Below the pieces are notes generated by a model. The model had not been told where the DNA came from, did no database searches, and saw only the letters and a program-made list of their open reading frames with translations. Shown here piece by piece: positions 48,411-61,440 of a stretch of DNA of 64,000 bases (its first letter is position 1; every line of letters starts with the position of its first letter). Source of the DNA: Monodelphis domestica (lineage: Eukaryota; Chordata; Mammalia; Didelphimorphia; Didelphidae). Both the position numbers and the translations under genes were made by a program. The stretch covers positions 51,669,816 to 51,733,815 of the forward strand of contig NC_077232.1 of the NCBI RefSeq assembly GCF_027887165.1, in the 5' to 3' direction.

Positions 48411-48575
48411 TTCCTTCCTTCCTTCCTTCCTTCTTATTTCTAATATAATATCACTCTATGTCCTTTATCATCTAAAAATTGCTTTTTCTGAAAAAATAAA
48501 CAGTATAAAGTTACAGCTGGAAGGTGGATTTTTTTCTCTCTCTGCTTATTTCTAACATAATATCACTCTATGTCC
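48408..48575. repeat. (TTCC)n and a 31-bp direct duplication
   Basis: A TTCC run at 48408-48433. It is followed by CTTATTTCTAATATAATATC.. at 48433, repeated with one change at 48544 (CTTATTTCTAACATAATATC..), both continuing ACTCTATGTCCT. Confidence 0.85.
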
Positions 48576-48589
48576 TATAAGAATAGGGA

Positions 48590-48930
48590 CTATATCTTCC
48601 TCATTTTTCTTGACCATACCGTATCTAAAAAGATTTTAATTGATTTTTTAACAATTTGGTCTTCAATATTATAAGTAACCCTCAGCTATTTCTGAGAATT
48701 AGACTATTCTTATAAGACTATGTCACTTTCTTGGGATACCCACAAGCTTTAATTGTGTTCCTCATGTTAACAGCTCAGCATACTACCCCTATTAAATTGC
48801 ACCTTATTAAATTCAGCCCATCATTTGAGCCTGCTGAGATCCTCATGGATACAGATTCTGTCATCCAACATATTGGTTATTCCTCAGAATGTCTCATAAG
48901 TGTGGCTAAGTGTTAAGGAAGCTGTTGCAA
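48590..48930 (-). mobile_element. CR1/L3-type LINE coding fragment
   Basis: + strand text CTTATTAAATTCAGCCCATC, CTGCTGAGATCCTCATGGAT, ACAGATTCTGTCATCCAACA is the antisense of CR1 polymerase-domain sequence just downstream of the FADD motif. Confidence 0.65.
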
Positions 48931-50329
48931 ATCTGTGGGGAAGGTAAAATTGTCAGACATAGCCTTTCTGGGTAAAACTGAAATATTTCCATTCTTCTGG
49001 GATGTTAGACTGAAGACTCAAATACTTGAATACCATTAAAATTCGTTGGCCTTAAAAACAATGAATGTTTACCAAATTAAGAGCTAACTTGTATTTTTTC
49101 CCTTTTTTTAAGATTGTGTTTTGGAAGATTGCTTAGGTATTATATGACCAATGCATTATGAAGATGGGATACCCTCAGGAAAGACAATAAGAAGAAGCCA
49201 GAAAAATCCCACTGAAATTAATTGGACCATTTATTCCAGAGTAGAAATGGGATATCATGGAGGAAAATGCTGCTAGATTACATGGTGTTTCCAACTGAGG
49301 TGGGATATATATCACTAGAAATGTATAATATACATATATATATATATATTATTTTTAGGTTAGAGTAACAATATTCTTATGTGGAAGATGACTTGGTGTC
49401 AGTGAAACACAAGTGGAATTACTAATTATCCCTAGGAATTTATAATTGCAAATACATGATTTTTTGTAATGTCTTATTCTGGGTCTATAACTTCAATTTC
49501 AAACTGCCTTTAGTTCATTTTACATTTTATATCACCACTATGATCAACACTGCCACCATCCTGAGACTCAATGTGAACATGTTGTAGTGATGGGTACGAT
49601 ATAAAATAAATATGGAATCCATAGCTACTACTCTGACTACTTACTGTCTAATTTGACATGCCATTTTCCAATTCTGCCACTAATAACTGACTTCAGTGAA
49701 ACAGGCTATGGAATATTGTCATTGCTGCCAGTCAGGTGTCAAAAGAAAAGAAAATATTTCAGATTTCACATTTACAAATGAAATTTATTTGAAAATAAGA
49801 TGTCATATAAAAGCATCATAAGGATTTGAGAGGCACTAGAAAAACTTCACTCACTGGAAAAAATCTCCACCAAGCTATATTTAGTGATTAAAATTCTATT
49901 TTTGCCCAAAGCAGCATCCTTTTCAGTTATAGAATCACGGACAAAATATTTGGGGTTTCTAAACACTCATTATATTTGGTGAGGGAGAGCAATGATTTTT
50001 GCAAAAATAAAATGAAGTTACATTTTTTCTTTGGTATGGGGAACTTCTAATGTGGAAACTGTATCCATAAGTATAGATGAGCATCTTCTCTGTTCCTTAG
50101 TCTTAGAGAATTTCCTGGAAGCAAGGAGAGGTTAAGTGACTTTTTCAATCTCTTCACTATGATATATCTGATAGAAGAATGGATCTCAGATCTTTCTGAT
50201 TCCAAAGCTGAATCTCAAAATCCATGACAAGAAATGGTTACAAATAACTACTGTCCCCTTTTAAATAGAAATGGGGAGCCCAAATGTCACATAAGTATGT
50301 ATGAGCTATGCACTGACTTGAAAGACAGA
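48931..50329. other. Unassigned intergenic DNA
   Basis: A (TA)n run at 49328-49352. Nothing else recognised. Confidence 0.45.
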
Positions 50330-50470
50330 TTTTACATTATCGTATTATATATGATAATGTATCTATTATAATTTTGTTTTTTATTGAATATTTGCCAATT
50401 ACATTATGCAGAATTCTGGAGTGTTGTAGGACAAAGTATGGTCTGTAGGTCATGTGTTTGAGGTCTCTGG
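50330..50470 (+). mobile_element. hAT-type short DNA element fragment
   Basis: TTGCCAATTACATTATGCAG, AGTGTTGTAGGACAAAG and the terminus GTGTTTGAGGTCTCTGG, the same family as 8975-9173. Confidence 0.5.
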
Positions 50471-51150
50471 TGTAGAATATCAAAGAATTATTTTATTAAA
50501 AACTCAGATTAAATTTTCTTAGGGAGGTTTTATTATCACACATTCAACAGCATCAGGAGGCTGGTAACTAGGCAATTAGATGATAGCAAATATAGCTAAA
50601 GAATGCAAATAAAAATTCAAGTAGAACACACAGTCCTGAAGACTATCTCCTCATTGCCAAAACACTAGAAGAGACATACTGAAGCATCTCCAAGTCAGAA
50701 TAGTCTCCTAAGTAATACAAATAATACAGTTATCATTTTCTTCTGCCCTAGAAAATCAGCTAAATCACTTCCTATAGAGGATACAAAATCTGTCCAAAGT
50801 TCCACACAAGTAAATAGTTTTTTAACTTCCAGTGGGGAAATCTGTTTTTCCTTTTCCTTAAATCATACACTACATGCTGTCCCCATGGCCAGGGTGCTCA
50901 ATGTATGAGTTATTTCTTCCTCTTCTGATCCTGTGCTGAAGGACTGCAAAGAAAAGAGAACTAAAAGGCACCTCAAAAGTCCAAATTCTACATGCATCCT
51001 GTCTACAATATTCCCAGTCATTAAAGTTTCAAATTTTTCTCAAAGAGATCCAAAAATAGAAACCTACAACTTCCTGATAGAGCTGATATCACCCATTGTA
51101 TTAATTACTATGAATATATTAAATGCCGCAGAAATGTTTCTTAATTTATA
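50471..51150. other. Unassigned intergenic DNA
   Basis: Open frame of 73 codons at 50933 without a known domain. Nothing recognised. Confidence 0.45.
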
Positions 51151-51295
51151 TTAATAATAATACCCTAGAGTTACAGACTGTTTTCACATTGGTGATCTCA
51201 TTTTATTTTTTACAATTTTAATATGGGGAATATGCATTTGAGAGCAGAACAATCAGGCTTAGAGTATTATTTAACTAAGTCACAATAAATCTAAA
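51151..51295 (-). repeat. MIR-like repeat fragment, antisense
   Basis: CAGACTGTTTTCACATTGGT, GATCTCATTTTATTTTTTAC and the following AACAATCAGGCTTAGAGTAT. Confidence 0.4.
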
Positions 51296-51329
51296 TTATG
51301 TACTTAGGAAGGGAAGATATAAGTTTTGT

Positions 51330-52421
51330 GATGCTCTACCCTCTCTTTCTCTTCTACCAGAAACACGGCTCAGGCCTTTTGTTCTTGGTATTTCTTCTAC
51401 TTCAAGTGATTATTAATAAACTTTATAAAATATAATATATAGGGTTATTGGATATTAAATTAAATTTAACATTGTTGGCGACCAAAGTCTGGATTTAGGA
51501 CCCTAGCTCCTCTCTAAGTTGGTAATTTTTTTTTTAATAGACAAAAAGACAGATTAGTTTTAAAAGCCTGCTCCTCCTCCTCCAGCTGCCATTTCTTCTG
51601 TCTACAGCTACTGTAGTTCTCACTGTCACTCCCCTCAATCCTGCCTCGGCCTCCCTACCACTGTTGTTTGCCAGAAGGTCTGAGAGCTGTTTGGAGGCAC
51701 CTCCTTTTTCCTGCTGGAAGGGAGAGATCCAAATCCCCTTGGGCTATTCCTCCCTACAATGATATGGGTCTCAAGCCTATACTACATGCTTTTCATCAGG
51801 GGAACACAGTATGGAGCAGCCTTTCCATTTTATCCACCCCAACCCCAGCCTGGCTAACACAGGGAGGCTTCCATTCTCCTGTCTATAGTTGTGGGTTCTG
51901 AGGTGTCATGGGGCTACTGACTTTACTCCTGGGGGGAGTGGAAGGAAGGTTACTCTTCCAAACCTCTTAATTTTACTCCTAGCCAGTATATACAAGGGTA
52001 GCGCCACCTATAGCCAGGAGGTACAAGCATGGGCCAGTTTCCTGCTTGTCTCAAATACCTCCCATTCCTGGAGAACATTACTGATTTTGTACAGTTCAAA
52101 GTTTTAAGGTGTCTTTTCTTACCACAGTTCCTGGGTGCACTTGTCTTTGCTGTTAGTTTGAGTAATCTCAAGATTCAGAAGGAGATTCATTCCCCCTTCT
52201 ATCTAAGCATGCCCAGTCTCTGAAACATATCTGATATGGGGTTCATCTACACTATGGTCAATGTGGAAATCTGTCCCTATATGGGGAAACTCAGAAGTAT
52301 GACCAAATGAATCTAGATGTATGATGATATTTGGGAGGGGAAGGAACCTTAAAGAATTTGGAGTTAAATTTTAAGCCTTTTCAGATTCCATTTGCCTTAT
52401 TGATGTTAAGTGTTTCAGTTT
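51330..52421 (+). mobile_element. Older retroviral fossil: LTR 3' part and leader
   Basis: 51330-51471 resembles the right part of the short LTRs at 29332 and 44174 (GTGATTATTAATAAACTTTA, then a TTTAACA end). TGGCGACCAAAGTCTGG follows at 51476, in the place expected for a primer-binding site. 51490-52421 is GC-richer and could be the leader/gag region, but no protein is recognised. It ends at the provirus insertion point. Confidence 0.4.
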
Positions 52422-52425
52422 GTTT

Positions 52426-52914
52426 TGTGAATTTTAAAAAGACTCCACCCTACTCAGACCATACTTTATAAGATTTGATTTAGCTATTTCCTGATTTGTA
52501 ACAATGGAGATACTTGGTCTAACAGAATCAGGTCTTGGGAACTCTACATTGCTCCACCCTACTTAGTTTAACAAAGTCAGAAATGTCTGTCCCAGTACTC
52601 AAGGATTAAATATCTAAGAAGATGGTCATCAACAGACATGTGCAGAAACAGCTGACAGACCCCTGGGCTGTCCTAAGTCAAGCTAAGCTATCATTGGTAC
52701 AGATGAGATGCAGGAAAGTGACATAAAACCGCCTGGCTCAAGCCAGGCAGAAGAAATGCTACACCCTTTCCTTCTCCCTTCTTCTTAATTTCTTTCCACT
52801 ATATTAATTAAATCACCATAAATTTCCAGCTGACGGGTATTTTTTTATTTGGGATGTCCATGCTGACCAATAATTAATATAGTTTAGGTCACAACACTAA
52901 AATTATCATTTACA
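52426..52914 (+). repeat. 5' LTR of the provirus
   Basis: 489 bp, TG...CA. It has ATTAATTAAATCACCATAA and CCAGCTGACGGG near its 3' end, as in the other LTRs of the window. It lacks about 300 bp that the 3' LTR has after AGGAAAGTGA. Confidence 0.9.
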
Positions 52915-55900
52915 CTTTTGTCAACCACGAAGGAATGTGACAAAATACCCTCAATCTTCTTAACTTTCCTAAACCTTTTCTCTACTGTGACTATACATAA
53001 GTTCAGCTTTTAATAGCTTATTTTGATCAGCTGTAGAGGTAAGGAAATTTGGATTTTTTTTCCTCTTTCCTTAAATTAGATAGAATACAGCTGTTTTTCT
53101 TTCTTTCTTTCTTTTTTTAAATCCAAAGAGTCAGGACTGGGAAAGATGTTTAGCTATGAATCCCCTTTCCCTGAGGGAACAAATGCCTAGATTACTCTTA
53201 ATTAGGAGTGAAGGGGACCTAAAGAGAGTTTTGGTCTTTCCCTGCTCCTCATGTGCTTTGTGAAGCCCACTAGGAAAATAATTACAAAAACATATATATA
53301 TATATATATTATATATACATATATATAATATATATTATATATAAAAAATGAATACTACATTCTTCAACATTTATATGGCAGTTGAAGTATTAGGGACATT
53401 GAGGAATTCAGCATACCTCTAATTTTGTATATTATTTAGGTAATGTCATTATTGTACTCCTCAGTACTGTGTTTAGAGATACTAACATAAAAAAAATTAT
53501 TTGAAGCTGAAATTCAGAAAAACACACAAAATTCTGAAGCTTAAATACAAGAAATTATGCAAGAATCTGAAGCTAAAACACAGAAAATTATAAAAGACAT
53601 GTAAGATAAAACACAAGAAAATATAAAGAAATTTGAGGCCAAAATTCAGGAGAACCTACAAGTCCAATTGGATAATCTAAAATGTTTCTTACAGGATCAA
53701 CAGGCAAAATCCACCCCACCAGAAACAGGTCTGGACATGAACTTCTAAATGAGAAAATTTCTTTCCCTGAAATAGAGATGGAAAACCCCTTCCCTACAGC
53801 TCAGTTAACATACTTCTCTCATGGTCTGCAAATCTTGGCTGAACTTAATCCCCAAGACCCTTCCCCTGCAATCCCAGTTTCTCCTGTTCCTTCTCCTACC
53901 CAAAACCAAATTCCAGCCCAAAGGAAATCTTGTCCTTTTAAAGAAACTCGTCTTAGTCAAACTGACCCACTGGTACCAAATTCAATTAGAGGCCTGTTTC
54001 CTCTCTGAGAAGTACCTGAAATAGGATGGAATGGGGATGTAATAACTTTAAGGAACAATATATTGTTTACTCCCCAAGAAATAAATGAATTTACACAAAA
54101 TATCCCCACATATGAACAAGATCCCTTTCTAGTAACAAAAAAAATGACAGACATATTTTTCAGTATAATATGTCTTACAAGGACATTGAAAACTTGCTAT
54201 AGGCTTTTTTAACTGAATATGAGAAAAACAAAGTAATTGCTCGTGTCAACAAAACCTGGGGGCGCAATGCAGCACATTGGCTATCTCAGGATCCTGAATG
54301 GGATTATAATGACTCTGAGAATCTTTTACAACTATACCGTTGTAGAGAGGCCATCTTAACAGCAATGAGAGAGTATACAGACAGTACAGATAAGTGTACA
54401 GAATTTGAAAAAATTAAGCAAAAGGAGGAAGAGACACCCTCCAGATTCATGGACAGAATAATCAATTTGGGGGTAGATACCTGGATTTTGACCCATCTAA
54501 AGAAAATTCCTTAAGACAAGTTAGACGGCACTTGTCAATAACTCTTGCAAAGCGATTAGAGTTTATTTTTAGAACATATTCCCCAAGATGGCCAGAGATG
54601 GACCTTGAAGAATTGCAGAAAACAGCTCTATATGTTTCAAAGGGAAACAAAGAAAAGGAGGAAGAAAATAATGATGTCATGGAGGAAATAAAGGAAGAAT
54701 TGAGATGTTTAAAAGATAAGATGGATAAAACAGAAAGTGGGAATGATACTCAAAGAATGACACTTGCCCCTTTCCAGGAACCTAATTACCGATCCATTAC
54801 CTGCCAATTATGTGAGAAGAAGGGCCACAAAATGATAGATTGTAGAACTTTACTCAAGATTATCAGAAGGAATACTCAGTTTAATAACAACTACAGAAGT
54901 GATAGTTATAAAAATAACTATAATAATGATAATGGAAACCACAACTTTAGAAATAATAACTATAAGAATAGATATTGAGAAAATGATAACTCAAACCAAA
55001 TGATTCCACAACAATATAACTTAAGTGGTGCTCTTCCAAAGAATACTCAGGGGTGTGCCCTTCAGAGGGGTGCCCAAGGAAGTTCCTAAATACTATGAAG
55101 GTGTCCAGAGTGCAGTGTGGGGGCTGGGGCACAGGAATCAGAGTATACAACCATTGATTTTATGGACCCTGATGTCCTACTACCTGTTATTCCTATCCAC
55201 TGCCCCCCCAATACTAATGAACCCCATGTTATCTTAAAGGTGGGTAACACCTATTATGATTGTCTTTTAGACACTGGAGCTTCCAGGTCTGTATTAAAGA
55301 ATACACCTAATTTGCATTGTTATTCTGTTGTCTCAGAGAATATAATGGAAGTGTCAGGAATACCACAAAGGGTTAAAAAACTTTCCCCTAGAATGGTGTC
55401 TGTAGGACCCCTAGAGGTACAGCATTCCTTCCTTTTGATGCCTGACTCCCCTTTAAATTTTCTGGGGAGGGACCTTCTATGCAAACTCAGAGCCACAATA
55501 ACTTGCTCCCCAGATGGTTGCTTATCATTGGAAGTACCTGAGGAATTTTTAAATTTACTCCCTGTAATTCTCTCAGAAAGTCAGGAGGGGAAAGAGCATC
55601 CAACCTTTGTAATACCTGAATATATACCAGAGTCTCTTTGGGCCACATGTTCTTCCAATGTAGGCTTACTTATGTCGGCTGTTCCTGTACAGATAAAAAC
55701 AAAATCTAGCCCACCTCCTTCCATTCCTCAGTATCCCCTCTCAAAAGAGGCAATTGAGGATATTACCCCAGTAATAAACTCATTAATTGCACAGAGAATA
55801 ATAATCCCTTGTAAATCTGAATACAACACACCCATCCAGCCCATTAAAAAACCAAACAGGGGGCCTGATGGCAAGCATCTCTATAGATTGGTTTAGGATC

Positions 55901-58900
55901 TGAGGGTTGTGAACAACCACATTATAAAGAGACACTCCGTAGTTTACAACATACATATGATTATTTCTTCTATTCCTAGCACAGTTACATAATTTACAGT
56001 AGTAGACCTGTGCTCAGCCATACGTGAGAACTCCAGGAATATATTTACTTTCACCTGGAAGGGCTCAAAGAATACATGGAGTTGCCTGCCACAAGGGTCC
56101 ATGGAAATCCTGAGTTTCTTTGCACAACTTTTGAGCCAAGACAGATAATATAACATTTAAAAATAGCAAATTAATCAAATACGTAGATGACGTACTCTTG
56201 GCTTCAACAGATGCAGAAGCATGTCAGGAAGATAGTAACACCTTCTTTTGGAATTGCACAAAAGAGGACATAAGATCTCAAAGGATAAAGTTCAGTGGTG
56301 TCTCCCTAAAGTATAATATTTAGGATTCATCCTGACTGTGGGTGCCTGCTCTATTTCTCCCAAACTGATTGAAAATATTCAAAATTTAAGCACTCCTACC
56401 ACTAAGAAACAGTTGAGAGCAATTTTAGGAGCAACAGGGTTTTGTAGACAATGGATTCCTTGCTATGGGGAAATTACTAAACCCCTTACAGCACTATCAA
56501 GGGATTTGGTCCCTGAAACCCTCAAATTAGAGCCAGAACACTTGTCAGCTCTATCAGATCTAAAACAGGCTATCCTGTCTGCCACCACTCTAGGCATCCC
56601 AGATTACAACAAGCCATTTACTTTATATGTACATGAGCGAAGAAGGATAGTTTCAGGTGTTTTAACTCAGACTTTGGGGCCTTCTCAGTGCCCAATTGCT
56701 TATTATTTTGCCCAACTGGACCCAGTAGCATCAGGAGCACCACCATGTCTTAGAGGAATAGCTGCTATATCCTTACTATTAACAAAAAAAAAAGTTGATC
56801 TAATATTAGGATGCCCATTAACAATTATGTGCCCACAAGAAGTAGAAGCATTGTTGCTAAGGCATAGAACACAGGTGTTCTTGGATCAACAAATTACAAG
56901 GTATGAAATAACCTTGGTAAATAGTGAAAACATTACCTTGAAATGCTGTACAACCCTTAACCCTGCCACCCTGCTTCCAAATTTACCAACTTCAGAAGAA
57001 CAACTACACAATTGTGAAACACTAGTGTCCATGGCAGAAAAGCCTTGAGATGATCTCTTAGACACTTCCTTAGACAATTCAGATCTGGTCTTATTTACTG
57101 ATGGTTCCTCTTTTATGAGAGATGGCATACATTACACTGAAGCTGCTGTAGTCACATAATTTGCCACTTAGTGGTCAGCTTCACTGCCCTCTAATATAAG
57201 CGCTCAAGGGGCAGAACTCATAGCTCTGAAACATACGTATAATTGCCAAGGACAAAAAGACAACAATTTATATAGATTCTAGATATGCTTTTGGCATTTG
57301 TCACTCAGTCGGGATGCTATGGCTCCAGAGAGGATTTTTAACCTCAGCTGGAAAATCCATAGCTAATGCGGAAATTATTAATGAAGTTCTTTCTGCTCTC
57401 AACCACCTGAAGCCCTAGCTGTAGTTCATTGCTCTGCCCATACAGGTGGCACTGACCTTGGGAAATGATCGAGCAGATGCCGTTGCAAAGCTAGCAGCCA
57501 TAGAAGGGCCTGAATTAATTTTAACATTAACAACCACTGATTACTTAAATTTATCACTTCCCTTTGATGAAAAGGAAGTGGAAAAATGGAAGCAAAAATT
57601 CAAAGCAAAACAGATTAATGTAGTATGGGTGTCATCTGAAGGAAAACCCCTGCTCCCTAGAACTTTCTATCACCACATTTTCCAATCTATTCATAAAAAA
57701 TGGTCACTTTGACACCCAGGGCATTGTGGATACTGTCAAGAGAGTATGGATAGGCCCTGGTATAACTACTATAGCCTCTAAAGTGTGTACAGCATGCTCT
57801 ACCTGCCAAGCATATAACCAACATGCCTTTCATGGCAAAGCCTTTGGTGGGTGTCCACCTTTTCAGCATCTACAGATAGGTTTCATAACAATGCCAAAGG
57901 CTAGACATTATAAATTTTGTTTAGTCATAGTATATCAGCTGACCAGATGGCCAGAAGCATTTCCTGCGACCCAAGCCACAGCGGTTTTTGTTGCTAAGGT
58001 GCTTTTAAAAGAAATTATTCCTCTCTTTGGCCTGCCAGCACGTATTGATTCAGATAAAGTTATCTTATTGATTCTGTCCTAAATCAATTATATTGTTGCT
58101 TAGGGATAACTCCCAAGTTCCATGTTCCATATCATCTCCAGAGCTCAGGCCAAGTTGAAAGAATGAACAAAGAACTTAAAACAATGATTGGCAAATTATG
58201 CACTGAGACACATTTAAAATGGCCTGAAATTCTCCCTCTGGCCCTATTTTATCTTAGAAGCAGGCCTAGAGGAGACCTACACATCTCACCATTTGAGTTG
58301 CTCTTTGGACATCCACCAATACACGCTAAGCCTTTCTCCCGTGCATATACAGCACTATTAGGGGAAGATACTACTATTGCTTCCTATATACAGGAATTAC
58401 AGCACAAACTGTGTGAACTCCATGAATCCCAAGCTGTAGTACATGCCTGACCACTAGACTTTTCACTTCACGACCTGAACCCAGGAGATAAGATGTATAT
58501 TAAGAATTTCCAGTGTACTGGAGCAACTCAGCCTTCCTGAGTTGGCCATTCCAAATATTGTTAACTACTCCAACATCTATAAAGATTGGAAAGAAGGACT
58601 CTTAGATTCATTGCTCACATGTAAAGAGAGCATCTTCTGTTGAGACTGATTGACTGTATCCTATCACATGCATTGAAGATAATAATCCAAAAGAATGAAG
58701 GAAAAATCAGACAAGGGAATGAACTTCCTATCAAAATGAAATTCTAGTTCCTTTTGTTCTTAAAATATGGCAACTTCCTATAGTTTTGGCTGCAAATGGG
58801 TAAGTGAAATATTACTTCATTCTGTCCTACAGACTTGTGGGATAGAAATTACTTTAAATTGGACCTGTACAATGGCCTATTATGAATTTACTCTTGGTTA

Positions 58901-59456
58901 CTCAACATTTTATATACATAGATGTTGGTATTTTGATTCTGATTTTGAATTTTTTTTCTTTCTCCCATATCTCAACCATACATCCTGAGCTGAATTGGAT
59001 GTTTTTTAACACCCACTTCAGGGGGAATTTTATTTTAATAAAAATCCAAGATTTTGAAATTTTTTGTTCGAATAAGATCTTCATGGAAGAAGCTTGATAA
59101 CTCCTAAGTCCAGAGAATGAACTGTTGCAAAAAGATGCGAAAAAACCTAGACTACATCAAGAAGATCAAGAATGAACTTTGGGTGTGGTTGATTGAACTG
59201 AAGTTTAATTGAACATTTATTGTAAATGTACACTTGTATGCCAAAGGGAACTGTCCCTAATTTGACGTTTTGTCAATGAGCCTAGCAAAACAATTGTTTT
59301 GCCTTCTCTCTTCTCTATTCCTCCCTAACTATTATAATTTCCTCTTAGAAATTGAATACTGTATACATCTGTAGTTCAAAGTGCTTCTGGACTACAAAAT
59401 GATTATGTTAAATGATCAATGGGGAGACTAGTCTCCCAATGATCATTAGGGGGAAT

Positions 59457-59770
59457 TGTGAATTTTAAAACTACTCCACCCTACTCAGACTGTACTTTAG
59501 AAGATTTGATTTAGCTATTTCCTGATTGGTAACAATGGAGATACTTGGTCTAACAGAATCAGGTCTTGGGAACTCTACATTGCTTCACCCTACTTAGTTT
59601 AACAAGGTCAGAAATGTCTGCACCAATACTCAAGGATTAAGTATCTAAGAAGATGGTCTTCAACAGACATGTGCAGAAACAGCTGACAGACCACTGGGCT
59701 GTCCTAAGTCAAGCTAAACTATCATTGGTACAGTTGAGACACAGGAAAGTGATCTATCTATCTATCTATC

Positions 59771-59805
<35 letters not shown>

Positions 59806-60248
59806 ATGTATATATACACACATATATATATAAGGCATGTCACTTCCTCTCTTTGCGTTCTTTCCCCTGAGAGGTGACTCTGGCTGGCAGTGTGATAAGC
59901 ATTCTGACATATTCGCATGGTTGCAGCTATTTGGGTTTTGGTGGTGAGTTTCCCTTCAGCTAATTCAGGTTCAGATATCATGGCTGAGCCCTCTTGGAGT
60001 TCAGACTGATTCCTTCCTCTTTTACTATCAAAAACCTTACCTTCCTAAATCCTCTAATCTTCCCCCTGGCCCAAGCCAGGTGGGAGAAATCCTACACCCT
60101 CACCGTCTCCCTTCTTAATTTCTCTCCACTATATTAATTAAATCACCATAAATTTCCAGCTGACTTGGGTATTTTTTTTTATTTGGGATGTCTATGGCGA
60201 CCAATAATTAATATAGTTCAGGTCACAATGCTAAAATTATCCTTTACA
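59457..60248 (+). repeat. 3' LTR of the provirus, longer form
   Basis: 792 bp. The first 300 bp and last 190 bp align with the 5' LTR. The centre adds a (CTAT)n/(GTATAT)n microsatellite (59752-59832) and about 230 bp of unique text. Its length is close to that of the related LTR at 5163-5911, which favours the 5' LTR having lost this part. Confidence 0.9.
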
Positions 60249-60252
60249 GTTT

Positions 60253-61440
60253 CCCTCCAAATAGTGAAGAAGCCTCTATTTTGAAGGTATCTGAATTGGG
60301 GAGAAGAACTCTTGGACTGATAGCACATATGTAAAGAGAGCACCTTCTATTAACACTGAGTACAGGTATCCTGTCACGCTTATTTTGTTTGCTGATTGTT
60401 TGCTTTAAAATTCAATTATGTATTTTAAGTTCACATATTAATCTAATACATTCTGTCATATGATGTCATTTGGGTGAGAAACCTTTGCATTGTGTCTCTA
60501 ATCATGGAATGTGAATTATATATTTTTAATTTATTTTACATTTTATTACTGGTTTTCCTTGTATGTATAATAGAGTATTTGAATTTTAATTTTTCTCTCA
60601 TATTTTTTAGTTGAAGCATGCTATCTGTATTAATAGTTTTTTGATTTTGCACTAAAGTAAGATTAAAATGTCCATTAGCCCTAATATCAATGCATACCAA
60701 AAAGCTTTAGACTATGGAAACCTGCCTTTGATTGTTAAATAATTATGGGACTTTGATTAATGACTGTGTCTGATTCCAAGAGAAGGGATAACAAAAGAGC
60801 CACTGCACAGTGCCAAGGAACACAAAGTTAACCTGCACAGAGCCTAGGAGCACAAGGTCAAGGAGACTAACAAATCTCAGTGGGATTAATGAGATTCTGT
60901 GCCAAGACAGGGGACTTGAACTTATTTTGGGGTCATGGAGCAGCCTTTTGACACCCTCAGACCCAGGATTTCCCCATGCCAAATCCAGACTTCTACAAAG
61001 TACCTCAGTTTGGCTGCCATTTTGGCTCCCCTATGCCGGAGAACAAAGGAAAAATCAGACCAGGGAATGTTCTTTCCCTTCTGCTTCAAAATCTAGTCCC
61101 TTTTCTCTCTTTCATTGTGTGGCAATTTTTTGTAGTCCTGGCTGTTGAGTATGTAAGTACATAATTGCTACTACAGGATTATGGGACATAAAACACTTTA
61201 ATCAGGTCCTGGTTCAAGGACCTGTTATGGGCATATTTTTCCTTAGATTTTTTTAAACAGGAGACCTTGATATTATATGTTTCATTTAGAAGTTACTTTT
61301 TTCTCTTTTATTTTTTTTTTACCTTTTGATTTCTTTTTTGATTCATATATCTCATAATTCAGCCCTGTATCTCTAGGTGATACATGTGTTGGTCAACACT
61401 CTCCTCAGGGAGAATTGTATTATTATCCTAGAATACAAGG
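60253..61440 (+). mobile_element. Older related retroviral fossil, post-integrase 3' region
   Basis: The DNA directly right of the provirus matches the provirus's own region after integrase. 60253-60380 aligns with about 58547-58680 (shared GTAAAGAGAGCA), and 61040-61260 with about 58700-58890 (shared AAGGAAAAATCAGAC.AGGGAATG). 60380-61040 is additional sequence, possibly env-region or an insertion. There is no LTR at its right end; the L1 begins there. Broken, older than the provirus. Confidence 0.65.

Larger units (their letters stand above)
52426..60248 (+). mobile_element. Near full-length class I endogenous retrovirus (provirus fossil)
   Basis: Both LTRs begin TGTGAATTTTAAAA and end in TTTACA. 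A 4-bp GTTT duplication flanks the element (52422-52425, 60249-60252), as in gammaretrovirus-like elements. Parts in order: gag (about 53.5-55.0 kb) with a single zinc knuckle CQLCEKKGHKMIDC; protease (about 55.2-55.6) with LLDTGAS and NFLGRDLL; reverse transcriptase (about 55.7-57.0) with QYPLSKEAIEDITPVINSL-type start; RNase H (about 57.05-57.5) with LFTDGSS; integrase (about 57.55-58.5) with the CxxC of its zinc region, an LTRWPEAFPA stretch and SPFELLFGHPP. No env is recognised between 58.5 kb and the 3' LTR. A purine-rich AGGGGGAA tract precedes the 3' LTR. It is broken in many places (of the order of ten or more). A hand count gives about 6% LTR divergence over ~325 aligned bases, suggesting very roughly 10-20 million years. 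Confidence 0.93.

Noticed and set aside
58500-59456. Possible env gene of the provirus
   Set aside because: No signal peptide, surface or transmembrane hallmark could be recognised; reported as env not found.
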